Origin: Ignavibacteria bacterium
GTDB lineage: Bacteria > Bacteroidota > Ignavibacteria > Kapaibacteriales > UBA961
Assembly (NCBI GenBank): GCA_016720145.1
Contig: JADJXV010000001.1
Span: forward strand, 186,001 to 250,000
DNA length: 64,000 bases
Direction of reading: 5' to 3'
Of the stretch, positions 44,159 through 53,765 are shown one piece after another (position 1 is the first letter of the stretch; the number at the start of each line of letters is the position of its first letter). The position numbers were made by a program, and so were the translations under genes. Below the pieces are notes generated by a model that made no database searches, was not told where the DNA came from, and was given only the letters and a program-made list of their open reading frames with translations.

Positions 44159-46998
44159 TTATCGATAGCCCGGCAAATCGCGTTTTTCTATTTTCATATC
44201 CTGTAATTGCGGTGCTTTGATACCAAATCGCAAGTAAAATCCTTGACTGAAGCCAATCGGATACCAAGTAAAGCGCAAGTCAAAGCAATCTAAATCCTTC
44301 GTAATATTAATGGTAGGTGAATTAAATTGATTGCTGACAAAATCATAATTTAGCGATGTGCCTACTTTCCAGGTTTGTGTCATACTAAAGTCAATAGTAG
44401 CAGAAAAGTCCAGTCTCCGGGTTATTTGGTGTTTGAAAGGTTGATTATACGAAAAATTGAGATTCATATTCATTCTCCACGGTATTGAAAATGGACTATA
44501 TCCATCAGTCTGATCACCAAATATGTCTGCCGGTTTTTCAGTGTAATTAATCCGACGTAAAAAACGTTCACCAACTGTACCGCTGAGAGAATCAAAAGCA
44601 CTCGAAGTATCGGTAGAATTTGCACCTGCCAGCGAAACACCTTCTGACGAAAATGATGTGGAAAAACTAAGCCCAAAGAAAGTAAGTCCCACAAGTCCTT
44701 TACCTGCTGATAGTAACGTTTGATTGATTCTCGTCGGTGATTTCACATTCCCGTTGGGACTGGTGTAAATACCTTCGTCATAAGCAGTGAAGCGAGCTGA
44801 ACCATTAATATTCAAAAATGTAAGGGCTGGAGTACGAAATGTCATCTGGATATCATCTAATTTCAACGAATCACGATTGAAATCGTATGCACTGTTCAAT
44901 TCGAATGAAAACAAGTCTAAATTTAGATCAGGCATCGTATCTGCTTGAGCTATTTTTACTTGGAACGTATTAATTGCACCAAAAGCTAATGTTTGTCGTG
45001 CTCTGGACGGACACCCTCTCCACCGTCCTTATCAAAATGTGAGTATTGTATCACATCACCGGACATGAGATCTGTATATTGGCCAATCTTATCAGTCGTA
45101 CGAGCAGAATATTCAGGAGTGTAATTAAATCGCACATTGGGAATGAATACATGACGCATCGCCTTGATACCGAAGAGATTAGGTTGGAATACACCATAGA
45201 TGCGTGTCCCCACCGACAGACCAAAATCATAAAAGTAATCTCTGTATGGTAGCACTGAATGTTCGTACGTATCAATTACAGTAGAGTCAATTGGGTTGAT
45301 AGTCTTTGTTCGTTTTCTAAAAAACCAATTTTCTCGATATGAAATGCTCGGAGTAATTGAAAAGTAACCAAGTTTGGGTGAAATTGAAATCGATGGATTA
45401 TGATTAATGGCATACGATTCATTTTTTGAAAATGTATAGGTATTGATATTAGTAACAGTGTCGAGATCGGTCTTTGATATAGCTTTTGCAAGTGTATATC
45501 CTGCACGTCCACTGTAGGTGAGTGCTATATCTCCCAACCAATTATCTGATTGAGTTAATTTTTTGAAAGGGAAAATCTGTGGTACACTGAACGAAGCATT
45601 TCCACCAGTCTGATACGCGCCGGTGATAATATTCTGACTTCTCGTAAAGCCGCCTGAGAGGGAAGTGCCATTGTCAAACGATTGGAAAATAGATGCATAC
45701 GAAGAAATTTCCTGTTGAATCCGTTGATTTAAATCTGTTGAAAAATTACGATTAAAATCCTGAGAAGAAAAACTAAGATTAGCTGTTAGATTAGCTTGAG
45801 GAGTTAAGATTTGGCTATGAGAAAAGTCAATTTTCCAATTGTTGAGAAGTTCAGCATCAGATGATGAACTCCGCCTACCAAATGAAAGTGAGAAGTTACC
45901 ATTTAAAGATTTCTGATAAACGTATCGTGTTGAATTCCTTAACAAATACCCTGTTTTTGAAAATATATCTGCTGAAAATTGCGTGTCATAATAATCTGAA
46001 AGTGCAAAGTAATATCCCAAATTTTGAAAAGTCACCCCGTTCAAATTTGAAAAAAAGAATGATGGTATGATTATCCCCGAACGTCGGCCGGTTTTATTCT
46101 CAAAATACAACCCAAATGGTAATGCAAATACCGGCATATCTTCGACATAGACAACAAGTGGATTAATAAAAATTCTATCGTTAGTGATGACCTTCATTTC
46201 CGGTGAACCGAAATAAAAATGTGGATGAGGTTGTGAGCAGGTCGTATAGCATCCATTTTGGATAAAAAGCGTATTCTCATTGACACGTTTTACTTTTGAC
46301 CCAAAGTAAAATCCGTCTTGTACTTTTGTCTCGCCGAGAGTAATTGTACCTCGTTTTGTTTGAAAATTAAAGAGTAATTTCTCCCCGACGAACTCCTCGC
46401 CACGGTCAGTAAACTTAGGATACCCACTGAATCTGCCCGATGAATCAGCTGCAGCATTTGCTTGCATCGTCGATGCGTTAAAGTCGAATTCTATCACTTC
46501 CGCTTCAAGCTTTTGTTCTTTGAAAATTGCTCTGGATTGTCCACGTAACCGCATGGATTTCTTGGACAAAGAGAACATCACCGTATCTCGTGCATAATAC
46601 GTAACGACTGTATCGAGGTCTGATTTGGAGCGTTTAGAAAGTGTGTCGGTAATCCTAGAACTATCGGTAAGAAATGCCTGGACAGAGTCTGTTTGAAGTT
46701 TGGCGGATACATGTTTTTTAACCGAATCAATTATTTGAAGAGAATCTGCTACTTTAATAGAATCAATCATTCGTTGAGCTTTTTTAATTGAATCTGCACG
46801 TTCAAGTGATTCAATTTTATTACGAAGTGTTGTTTTCTTCTTAGGTGTGATTTGCTTCTTGGGGGCAGGAATACTCTTTGTAGGTGCTTTAGGTGGATTG
46901 GGTTTAGTATTTTGGAATACCAACTTTGCCGATACAACAGTCACGTCCATTGAATGGAAAAATAGAGCTAAAATCAGGATGAGAATATTACGTAACAT
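44159..46998 (-). CDS. lptD: LPS-assembly outer-membrane protein LptD, with one frameshift
   Basis: The two minus-strand frames (46998-~45003 and ~45003-44159) are one protein of about 946 residues. The junction near 45000-45010 needs one added base, turning VRPEHDKH-stop into VRPEARQTLAFGAINTFQVK, typical LptD barrel strands. N-terminus: signal peptide, a Pro/Lys-rich linker, coiled helix (about 60-100), then the OstA-type beta-jellyroll (VTYYARDTVMFSLSKKSMRL, LFIQNGCYTTC) and a large beta-barrel (about 330-946). The CYTTC pair may form the disulfide needed for maturation. LptD inserts LPS at the cell surface with LptE. The gene lies 17 bases after the DUF4292 lipoprotein on the same strand, so both probably form one envelope operon. 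Confidence 0.9.
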
Positions 46999-47015
46999 CG
47001 TGCAATTACGAGTAA

Positions 47016-47924
47016 TTAATCAAGTTTAATGACAGGAACGCCTTTTGGGGCAGGAAACTGAAGCTGCGTAACCGGTTGGTTGATTTTCATATCTGAGAGT
47101 GTCATTTCTGCCGTAGAATTATTTTCCGGAGATTGAATCAATACTTCATGTGCGAACTTTATACCATTCAGATCTTTAAAGTTACTGTATTTCACATTAA
47201 GTAATAATTTACCCTCAGAGGATTTTTTTTGGAACTGAATCATGGCTTGTTCTTTGAGTGAAAATAGAACATATTCTGCCCCAAAAGTACTCGCTTTTCG
47301 CACATAGAGTATATGGTCAGGATTGGCCGGTTTATCAGGACTTTCCGTGAATTTATCTTTAATAGTAGAGGTTTCTCCGGTGGATTCTCCACGAATTAAA
47401 TGCGCAAAATCAGTAGCTCCAAGTGGGATATTCATGGATTTAGCAATATTTTCCGCACTAGGGACGCCGAGAAGTACCTTATTTTCAAATGCATTATAAA
47501 ACATAAACGTAGTAGGAGTCGCGTACATTCTGCCAAGAAAAATCCCGAATGGACCGGTAATTTTCATTCCCATCGAGTCGAGCCCGCAGACAGAAGCATT
47601 ACAATAGCCGGATTGAGTCATTCCACCGAAAGTAACAGTCATATCTGCCCCGAATGACATGTTTTGAATGTATGCCGATCTCTTTAGCATAGCGTTCTCA
47701 AGAGCAGTTATTGACTTGGCGGGCGGTAATTCTGAAAGCGGACTATTGATAGTTGGTGGCTTTTTTTCGTCGGTGGATGTTGATTTATCGGGAGGCTTCA
47801 CACTCGAACATCCTATACTTGCGACTGCTATAACTGCGCATACCGCATAAAATAATCGTAGGGGAAGTAGCTTGAAAGTAAATATAGTATGAGGAAATAG
47901 TTTGAAAATCATACAGTTGTCCAT
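47016..47924 (-). CDS. DUF4292-family lipoprotein upstream of lptD
   Basis: ATG 47924 is chosen because an upstream TTG start has no support. The N-terminus (MDNCMIFKLFPHTIFTFKLL...AVASIGCSSVKPP) has a long hydrophobic stretch and a lipobox-like SIGC, so it is probably an outer-membrane lipoprotein of about 302 residues. The rest is one DUF4292 domain (MLKRSAYIQNMSFGADMTVTF, NASVCGLDSMGMKITGPFGIF). The domain has a LolA/LolB-like character. It commonly precedes or accompanies envelope-assembly genes in Bacteroidota, and here it sits 17 bases upstream of lptD, suggesting a role in lipid or LPS delivery; that is inferred from context. A lipid-binding role is unproven. Confidence 0.78.
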   Translation of the reverse strand: MDNCMIFKLFPHTIFTFKLLPLRLFYAVCAVIAVASIGCSSVKPPDKSTSTDEKKPPTINSPLSELPPAKSITALENAMLKRSAYIQNMSFGADMTVTFGGMTQSGYCNASVCGLDSMGMKITGPFGIFLGRMYATPTTFMFYNAFENKVLLGVPSAENIAKSMNIPLGATDFAHLIRGESTGETSTIKDKFTESPDKPANPDHILYVRKASTFGAEYVLFSLKEQAMIQFQKKSSEGKLLLNVKYSNFKDLNGIKFAHEVLIQSPENNSTAEMTLSDMKINQPVTQLQFPAPKGVPVIKLD

Positions 47925-47966
47925 AATTTGTTGGATGAGTTTCCTCAAAAATACCGATTTATTTCT

Positions 47967-47974
47967 TAGTTTTG
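47967..47974 (+). promoter_or_regulatory. Candidate -7 promoter box of the PTPS-folE-rnhB cluster
   Basis: TAGTTTTG fits TAnnTTTG and lies 44 bases upstream of the PTPS ATG (48018). The intergenic region is only 69 bases long and is shared with the start of the divergent DUF4292-lptD operon. Confidence 0.4.
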
Positions 47975-48017
47975 CGGTTAATACGCGTTAATATTTATTG
48001 GTGACGGAGAATACTTT

Positions 48018-48485
48018 ATGGTCTATGTTACTCGCAAATCGCATTTTTCAGCAGCCCACCGACTGTACAATCCTACCTTTCCTCACGACAAAAACGAAGC
48101 AATATTCGATAAATGTAATAATGCTAACGGGCATGGTCACAACTATACTCTTGAAGTGACCGTGCGAGGTGTTCCCGATCCTGAAACCGGCTATGTCATT
48201 GACCTCAAAATACTTCGAGATATACTTGAATCTGAAATAATTGAAAAAGTCGATCATAAACATCTCAATTATGATGTTGATTTCCTTCGTGGAATTATAC
48301 CGACTGCTGAAAATATCGCCATCGTCTTTTGGAATATTTTAGAAAGTAAAATTCCTGCCGGCGAACTCCATTCGATCAAGCTTTTTGAGTCGGACAGTAA
48401 TTTTGTCGAGTATTTCGGTGAGCCGGTTCGAATTCCAAAATATGATCTGTCAAATTCCTCAAATTCAAAGGAAATACCCGTATGA
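48018..48485 (+). CDS. 6-pyruvoyl-tetrahydropterin synthase (PTPS/QueD family)
   Basis: The 155-residue protein has all zinc His (FSAAHRL, NGHGHNY) and the catalytic pair. The region CNNANGHGHNYTLEVTVRG closely resembles eukaryotic-type PTPS, whose catalytic Cys lies just before NNxNGHGHNY. The C-terminal DHKHLNYDVDF and PTAENIAIVFWN also match that type. It converts dihydroneopterin triphosphate either to 6-pyruvoyl-tetrahydropterin or, as QueD, to carboxy-tetrahydropterin for queuosine. The first is suggested by sequence type, the second is more common in bacteria. It overlaps folE by 4 bases (ATGA), so substrate and product genes are co-translated. Confidence 0.92.
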   Translation: MVYVTRKSHFSAAHRLYNPTFPHDKNEAIFDKCNNANGHGHNYTLEVTVRGVPDPETGYVIDLKILRDILESEIIEKVDHKHLNYDVDFLRGIIPTAENIAIVFWNILESKIPAGELHSIKLFESDSNFVEYFGEPVRIPKYDLSNSSNSKEIPV

Positions 48486-49222
48486 AACACCACCTCAACT
48501 CTCAACTATCTACAAGTCAAAATACGTATACTGATGATAATTTTGATGCCGCTCAATTCTTACAGCAGAATATCGATATACCTATCTATCCTGTTATAAA
48601 TCAATCAGGTAGCATCCTCTTTGACGCAAATGGAAACATGCCGATTCCGCGTGAAGAACGAGCCCAAATGGTATCTCAAGTCGAGCATAAACTTTCCGAA
48701 ATATTTGAAATTCTTCGCATTAATCGCAACGATCCAAATAGTACGAATTCACCTCACCGAATTGCGAAAATGTGGGTCAATGAATTACTCGCCGGTCGCT
48801 ACGATCCACCACCAAATTGCACAGTATTCCCTAATCGTAAAAAAGTCGATGAACTCGTTATAAGCAAAGGTATTACCGTCATGTCGATGTGTTCGCATCA
48901 TTGGCAGACCATCTCCGGAACATGTTCTATCGGCTACATGCCGAATAAACATGTACTAGGATTATCGAAGTTTACGCGTATCGTTGATTGGTTCTCGAGG
49001 CGTGGACAAATTCAAGAAGAACTCGGCGAACAAATCGCTGATTTCCTCGAAGATTTATTACAACCAAAAGCATTAGGCGTAGTAATTAAGTCTAAGCATT
49101 ACTGTATGATAGCTCGTGGCGTACAAGAATCGGATGAAAAAGCAGAGATGATTACCTCCGTCATGCGCGGAAAGCTTGGTACATGCTTCAACCTGCGGAA
49201 TGAATTTCTTCAGTTAACGTAA
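48482..49222 (+). CDS. folE: GTP cyclohydrolase I
   Basis: The 246-residue protein has a ~75-residue N-terminal extension, then the FolE core: NSPHRIAKMWVNELLAGRY, the zinc-binding Cys and His of MSMCSHHWQTISGTCSIGYMP, VLGLSKFTRIVDWFSRRGQIQEEL, and the ligand Cys near SKHYCMIARGVQ. It opens GTP to 7,8-dihydroneopterin triphosphate, entry to folate, queuosine and biopterin. Translationally coupled to the preceding PTPS gene and immediately followed by rnhB (stop adjacent to its GTG). Confidence 0.95.
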   Translation: MKHHLNSQLSTSQNTYTDDNFDAAQFLQQNIDIPIYPVINQSGSILFDANGNMPIPREERAQMVSQVEHKLSEIFEILRINRNDPNSTNSPHRIAKMWVNELLAGRYDPPPNCTVFPNRKKVDELVISKGITVMSMCSHHWQTISGTCSIGYMPNKHVLGLSKFTRIVDWFSRRGQIQEELGEQIADFLEDLLQPKALGVVIKSKHYCMIARGVQESDEKAEMITSVMRGKLGTCFNLRNEFLQLT

Positions 49223-49867
49223 GTGATTACATTGCATCACAATACGCCATCAACAGATTATGAATCTCCATTTTGGACAAAAAAACAATTGGTAGCAGGA
49301 GTTGATGAAGCAGGTCGGGGACCACTAGCAGGTCCTGTCGTCGCAGCCGCCGTGATTCTTCCGATTAATTCGAGTGTACACTTAGGATTCAACGATTCAA
49401 AAAAACTCACCGAACTCCAACGTAATGAATTAGTTGAAGTAATTCAGTCACTCGCTTTAAGTATTGGAATATCTTTTATTGACACTGTAGAAATTGAAAA
49501 GCTGAATATCAGGCGTGCTACGTTGAAAGCTATGCAAGTTGCGGTGGATTCTCTTCATGAATCACCACACCATGTCTTTATTGACGGAAATTATTTCGAG
49601 CATTCGAGTCGTTCGTACACGACAGTTGTCAAGGGTGATGCGAAAGTATTATCGATCTCCGCAGCATCAATCGTAGCGAAAGTAACACGAGATAAGTGGA
49701 TGTGTGAAATAGCAGATACGCAATATCCTGAATATGGCTTCGCACAACACAAAGGGTATGGCACAAAACAGCATTGTGAGGCAATTAAAAAATATGGTCC
49801 ATGCCCGATTCATCGAAGTCTGTTTCTACGTAAGCTGCTCGGTGAGACACAGGTAACCCTATTCTAA
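49223..49867 (+). CDS. rnhB: Ribonuclease HII
   Basis: The GTG start at 49223 directly follows the folE stop, giving 214 residues. Active-site motifs: VAGVDEAGRGPLAGPVVAAA (Asp, Glu), FNDSKKLTE, VFIDGN and the second Asp in KGDAKVLSISAASIVAKV, and the C-terminal YGFAQHKGYGTKQH. It removes ribonucleotides and RNA-DNA junctions. It is the third gene of the apparent PTPS-folE-rnhB run and shares no pathway with the pterin genes. Confidence 0.95.
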   Translation: MITLHHNTPSTDYESPFWTKKQLVAGVDEAGRGPLAGPVVAAAVILPINSSVHLGFNDSKKLTELQRNELVEVIQSLALSIGISFIDTVEIEKLNIRRATLKAMQVAVDSLHESPHHVFIDGNYFEHSSRSYTTVVKGDAKVLSISAASIVAKVTRDKWMCEIADTQYPEYGFAQHKGYGTKQHCEAIKKYGPCPIHRSLFLRKLLGETQVTLF

Positions 49868-50084
49868 GTGTATTAAAAATCAAATAGATGTATGATTATT
49901 CACAGTAATCGTTTGATGATTGTTACATTTAGATTGAACAAAAGCACTTCAATTTCAGAAAATCAAAATTCGACGTAAGTACTTGACATTAAACGAAGTA
50001 AATCTTTCTACTTAAAGATAAATTAACTGTTTGACATTAAGTAAAGAATGAAAAATTCTTTCAATAGAATACTACAACATACTT

Positions 50085-51368
50085 ATGACCTTATACTTTA
50101 AAAATATACGCATTATCAGTCCATTGCAAGAAATTGACAATCATTGTAATATGTTAATCAATGATGGAGTTATAGATTATATTGGTACCGCAGAACCTGT
50201 TTTGACAAATGATGTAGAACAAATCGATGCCACCAATCTAATCGCATGTCCCGGCATGATTGACATGCATGTGCATCTTCGCGAACCCGGACAGGAATAC
50301 AAGGAAACGATTGCTACCGGAACGCAAGCTGCTGCAAATGGTGGATATACCGCGGTAGTGTGTATGCCGAATACTTTGCCTGCAGTCGATTCGGTGGCGG
50401 TACTTGAGTATATTACTAGCCGAACAAATGGTAATCTTGTCGATGTATATACCTGTGCGACAATTACAAAAGGTCGTGATGGTAAAGAACTTGCGCCATT
50501 ATTATCACTTCTTGAGGCAGGTGCTGTGATGTTCTCGGATGACGGCTCTTGCCTTGAAAGTGCGGAGATGATGCGACGAGCATTCGACTATACATCCGAA
50601 CATGATGCTCTCTTGACTCAGCATTGTGAAGAACATACAATGACCCGTAATTTTGCGATGAACGAGGGCACGGTATCGGCAGAACTTGGCTTGAAAGGGT
50701 ATCCAACAGTCGCAGAAGATGTAATAATTGCCCGTGATATTCTCTTAGCGGAGTATTGTGGTAATCGTCGCTATCATGCGGCACATATAAGTACAAAAGG
50801 TGCAGTTCGAATCATAAGAGAAGCAAAATCAAGGGGAATGCGCGTAAGCTGTGAGGTGACACCACATCATTTTGTACTCACCGATGAAGCAGTACGCGGA
50901 TATAATACGAATGCGAAAATGAACCCACCACTTCGATCGATGGAAAATTTGGAGGCAATCATAGAAGGGCTACACGATGGTACGATTGATTGTATAGCTA
51001 CTGATCACGCACCGCATGCAATTCATGAAAAAGAGTGTGAATTCTCAAATGCAGCTAATGGTATCACCGGGCTGGAGACTGCACTTGGCTTAGGACTGAC
51101 ATACTTAGTCCACACAGGAAAGTTAACTATTGGACAATTGATTGAAAAGATGAGTATCAATCCACGAAAAGTACTTCATTTACCTCAAGTTAACGTGAAA
51201 GTTGGTGAACGTGCCAACCTAACTGTCTTCGACCCTTCGGAGGTATGGAACGTGGATTTGAGTCACAGCTGTTCAAAGTCGCAGAATTCACCATTCCACG
51301 GCGTACAACTGACAGGCAAACCAAAATATTCTATCAATAATGGTCAGGTTTTTCGGTCGAGGTTGTAA
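50085..51368 (+). CDS. pyrC: Dihydroorotase
   Basis: The 427-residue amidohydrolase has GMIDMHVHLREPGQEYKET (binuclear metal His pair), the metal-site Asp in FSDDGSCL, a His in TQHCEEH, HAAHIST, and the final Asp in CIATDHAPH. Length and the HLREPG motif match the long class (class I, PyrC of AllB-like type). It closes carbamoyl-aspartate to dihydroorotate in pyrimidine synthesis. Allantoinase is a less likely alternative. No other pyr gene is adjacent. Confidence 0.93.
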   Translation: MTLYFKNIRIISPLQEIDNHCNMLINDGVIDYIGTAEPVLTNDVEQIDATNLIACPGMIDMHVHLREPGQEYKETIATGTQAAANGGYTAVVCMPNTLPAVDSVAVLEYITSRTNGNLVDVYTCATITKGRDGKELAPLLSLLEAGAVMFSDDGSCLESAEMMRRAFDYTSEHDALLTQHCEEHTMTRNFAMNEGTVSAELGLKGYPTVAEDVIIARDILLAEYCGNRRYHAAHISTKGAVRIIREAKSRGMRVSCEVTPHHFVLTDEAVRGYNTNAKMNPPLRSMENLEAIIEGLHDGTIDCIATDHAPHAIHEKECEFSNAANGITGLETALGLGLTYLVHTGKLTIGQLIEKMSINPRKVLHLPQVNVKVGERANLTVFDPSEVWNVDLSHSCSKSQNSPFHGVQLTGKPKYSINNGQVFRSRL

Positions 51369-51501
51369 CGTCAATAGAATAATTAGTACTTATCAAATTA
51401 AAATCCAATTACATCTGTTGAGACTATTTTGATTGTAAAGCATATCTATAACAGTAAAATCAATTAACTATTTCAATGATATATAACTTACAGTGTAGTC
51501 T

Positions 51502-52320
51502 ATGCTACGTTTGAGACAGCTTTCATTATATTTCCTCCTCTCACTCATTGCAATCGGCATGCTCGCACCGATGCTTTGGATGCTCCTATTATCACTACGC
51601 TTACATCCGGAAAGCTATCCCACTTTTTCCGGATTATTAAACGCTCAGACGACACTCGAAAATTATACGGACGCTTTAAATTCAGATGCATTCGGTCGTT
51701 ATTTCATCAATTCTACACTTGTCGCCGCTGTCGTCACCATAGGCAATGTTATTTTTTGTTTATGGGTTGGGTACGCGCTAGCTCGTCGTAATTTTTTTGG
51801 CAAAAAACTCTTTTTTATGTCGATACTCGGCGTAATGATGATCCCACAGCAGGTTATTATGATACCGCTCTACCGTTTAATCGTCGAATTTGGTTGGATA
51901 AATTCGTATTTTGCGCTCGTTGTTCCGTGGCTGGTCACACCTCTTGGCGTGTTTTTAGTTCGACAGTATATTCAAGCCTTACCAGCCGAAATCGAAGACG
52001 CCGCCCGAATCGACGGAGCCGGTGAATGGTACATACTTTGGCGAGTCGTCTTGCCACTTTGTAAGCCAATTCTCACCGTATTAGCACTTTATATCTTCCT
52101 CAGTAATTGGAATTCTTTTTTGTTCCCATTTCTCTTTACGAATGAAGAATCGATGCGCACGCTGCCGGTAGGATTAGCTTTTTATCTGGGAAAACAATCC
52201 ATAGATTGGGGTCATCTTATGGCAGGAGCAAGTATATCAGCTCTTCCAATACTCATAATGTTTGCATTCTTCCACAAGAGAATTATACAAGGACTCACAG
52301 CAGGAGCCCTAAAAGAATAA
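51502..52320 (+). CDS. Carbohydrate ABC-transporter permease, MalG-type
   Basis: The 272-residue inner-membrane protein has six hydrophobic segments. The EAA loop is EIEDAARIDGAGEWYILWRVVLPLCKPIL near residues 160-190, which contacts the ATPase. The N-terminal sequence (LSLIAIGMLAPMLWMLLLSL, FINSTLVAAVVTIGNVIF) is typical of the CUT1 family. It would import a sugar or oligosaccharide with a MalF-type partner, a binding protein and an ATPase. None is adjacent here, so it is an orphan in this window, which is unusual. A nine-copy heptamer repeat follows it. Confidence 0.88.
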   Translation: MLRLRQLSLYFLLSLIAIGMLAPMLWMLLLSLRLHPESYPTFSGLLNAQTTLENYTDALNSDAFGRYFINSTLVAAVVTIGNVIFCLWVGYALARRNFFGKKLFFMSILGVMMIPQQVIMIPLYRLIVEFGWINSYFALVVPWLVTPLGVFLVRQYIQALPAEIEDAARIDGAGEWYILWRVVLPLCKPILTVLALYIFLSNWNSFLFPFLFTNEESMRTLPVGLAFYLGKQSIDWGHLMAGASISALPILIMFAFFHKRIIQGLTAGALKE

Positions 52321-52330
52321 CAAATCATAT

Positions 52331-52393
52331 AACCATTAACCATTAACCATTAACCATTAACCATTAACCATTAACCATTAACCATTAACCATT
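52331..52393. repeat. AACCATT heptamer tandem array (9 copies)
   Basis: Nine perfect copies of AACCATT run from 52331 to 52393, ten bases after the permease stop. It lies 37 bases upstream of yebC, within the area where its promoter should be. Copy-number change could alter promoter spacing. Confidence 0.93.
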
Positions 52394-52430
52394 AACTTTA
52401 TTATTATTACATACTTACAGGATTATAATT

Positions 52431-53134
52431 ATGGGAAGAGCGTTTGAATTACGCAGAGGTCGAAAAGAAAAACGATGGGGGAAAATGTCGAAAGCATTCA
52501 CCCGACTTGGAAAAGAAATTGCAATTTCAGTGAAGTTAAGCGGACCCGATCCTGCCGGGAATCCACGTTTACGCGTAGCAATTCAAAATGCCAAAGGCGT
52601 TAATATGCCTAAAGATAGGATTGAAGCTGCTATAAAGAGAGCCTCAAATCGGGACGAAGCAGATTTCCAAGAAATAGTCTATGAAGGCTATGGTCCGCAT
52701 GGTATAGCGATTGTCATGGAATGCGCCACTGACAATGCAACACGTTCAGTCGCCAATATCCGCCACTATTTGACGAAAGTTGGAGGTAGTCTGTCAACTG
52801 CCGGTGCGCTTGACTTTATGTTTGAACGTAAAGGTGTGTTTGTTCTTAATTCTGAAGGAGTTAATCTAGAAGACCTCGAACTCGAACTCATCGATTTTGG
52901 AGCCGAAGATATAGTCGAAGACGAAGGTGAAATTTACATTTATACGCAATACGCCGACTTTATTGGCATGCAACGAGCCTTAGAAGAGCGTGGCATTGCG
53001 GTCACGAGTGCGGATATTCAGCGCATACCTACCAATACAGTTGAATTACCCGAAGACCAACAAGATGATCAATGCTCATCGAAAAAATCGAAGATGATGA
53101 AGATGTGCAAGTCGTGTATCATAATATGATATAA
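52431..53134 (+). CDS. YebC/PmpR-family transcriptional regulator, C-terminal frameshift
   Basis: The protein begins MGRAFELRRGRKEKRWGKMS, the usual YebC start with many basic residues, and has KAFTRLGKEIAISVKLSG, NPRLRVAIQNAKGVNMPKDR and ATDNATRSVANIRHYLTKVGG. The uncorrected frame ends in CSSKKSKMMKMCKSCIII. With one base added near 53070, it reads on to MLIEKIEDDEDVQVVYHNM and a stop at 53132-53134, the conserved family ending, giving about 234 residues. The family affects ribosome function and gene regulation. A sequencing error is likely, since the whole conserved tail is intact in the next frame. Confidence 0.92.
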
Positions 53135-53245
53135 TATAATATAGTTACGATGTTTTTTTAGCGTAAAATTGTCATGTAAAGCAATTCTCAATCAATCCAA
53201 TCTATCGAAATAATCTTGATCTAGTGTAATATTCGAGCTGCAATC

Positions 53246-53728
53246 ATGATTACAAAACCCAAAACATTATCTTCAATCGAACACATTCGTTCGTTACCTT
53301 CCAAACTTGAAAAAGCGATCGAAGGTCTGAGTGATTCACAGCTTGATACACCGTATCGCGAAGGTGGATGGACGGTGCGACAGGTCGTCCATCATCTCGT
53401 TGACTCGCATGCTAATGCTTTGATACGTATAAAATTAGTGCTTACGGAAGATAATCCTATACTTAAGCCATATCTGCAAGACGCATGGGCGGAATTACCG
53501 GATTGCAAAGAAATGGATGTGATACATTCAATACATATTCTGCGTGGGTTACATACGAAATGGGTGTATTTACTAGAGCGGCTTACGGACGAAGATCTCT
53601 CGCGCAAAGGTAATCATTTGGATGATGGTCAAGTCACACTTGAAACTTTGATAGATGGCTATGCTCGGCATGGAATCAATCATGTCTATCAAATCAACAG
53701 TTTACGTGAAAAAATGGGATGGATTTGA
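53246..53728 (+). CDS. DinB/YfiT-type metal-dependent hydrolase/transferase
   Basis: The 160-residue protein has the four-helix DinB fold. Its metal His are in VRQVVHHLVDSHANALIR (two His of the HxxxH type) and the C-terminal YARHGINHVYQINSLR. YfiT in Bacillus is a putative metal-dependent hydrolase; related bacillithiol and mycothiol S-transferases share the fold. The substrate is unknown. It is followed 37 bases later by the VWA gene on the same strand. Confidence 0.82.
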   Translation: MITKPKTLSSIEHIRSLPSKLEKAIEGLSDSQLDTPYREGGWTVRQVVHHLVDSHANALIRIKLVLTEDNPILKPYLQDAWAELPDCKEMDVIHSIHILRGLHTKWVYLLERLTDEDLSRKGNHLDDGQVTLETLIDGYARHGINHVYQINSLREKMGWI

Positions 53729-53765
53729 TGATATTCTAATACTATAACTCATTTTCAGTTTTCCA

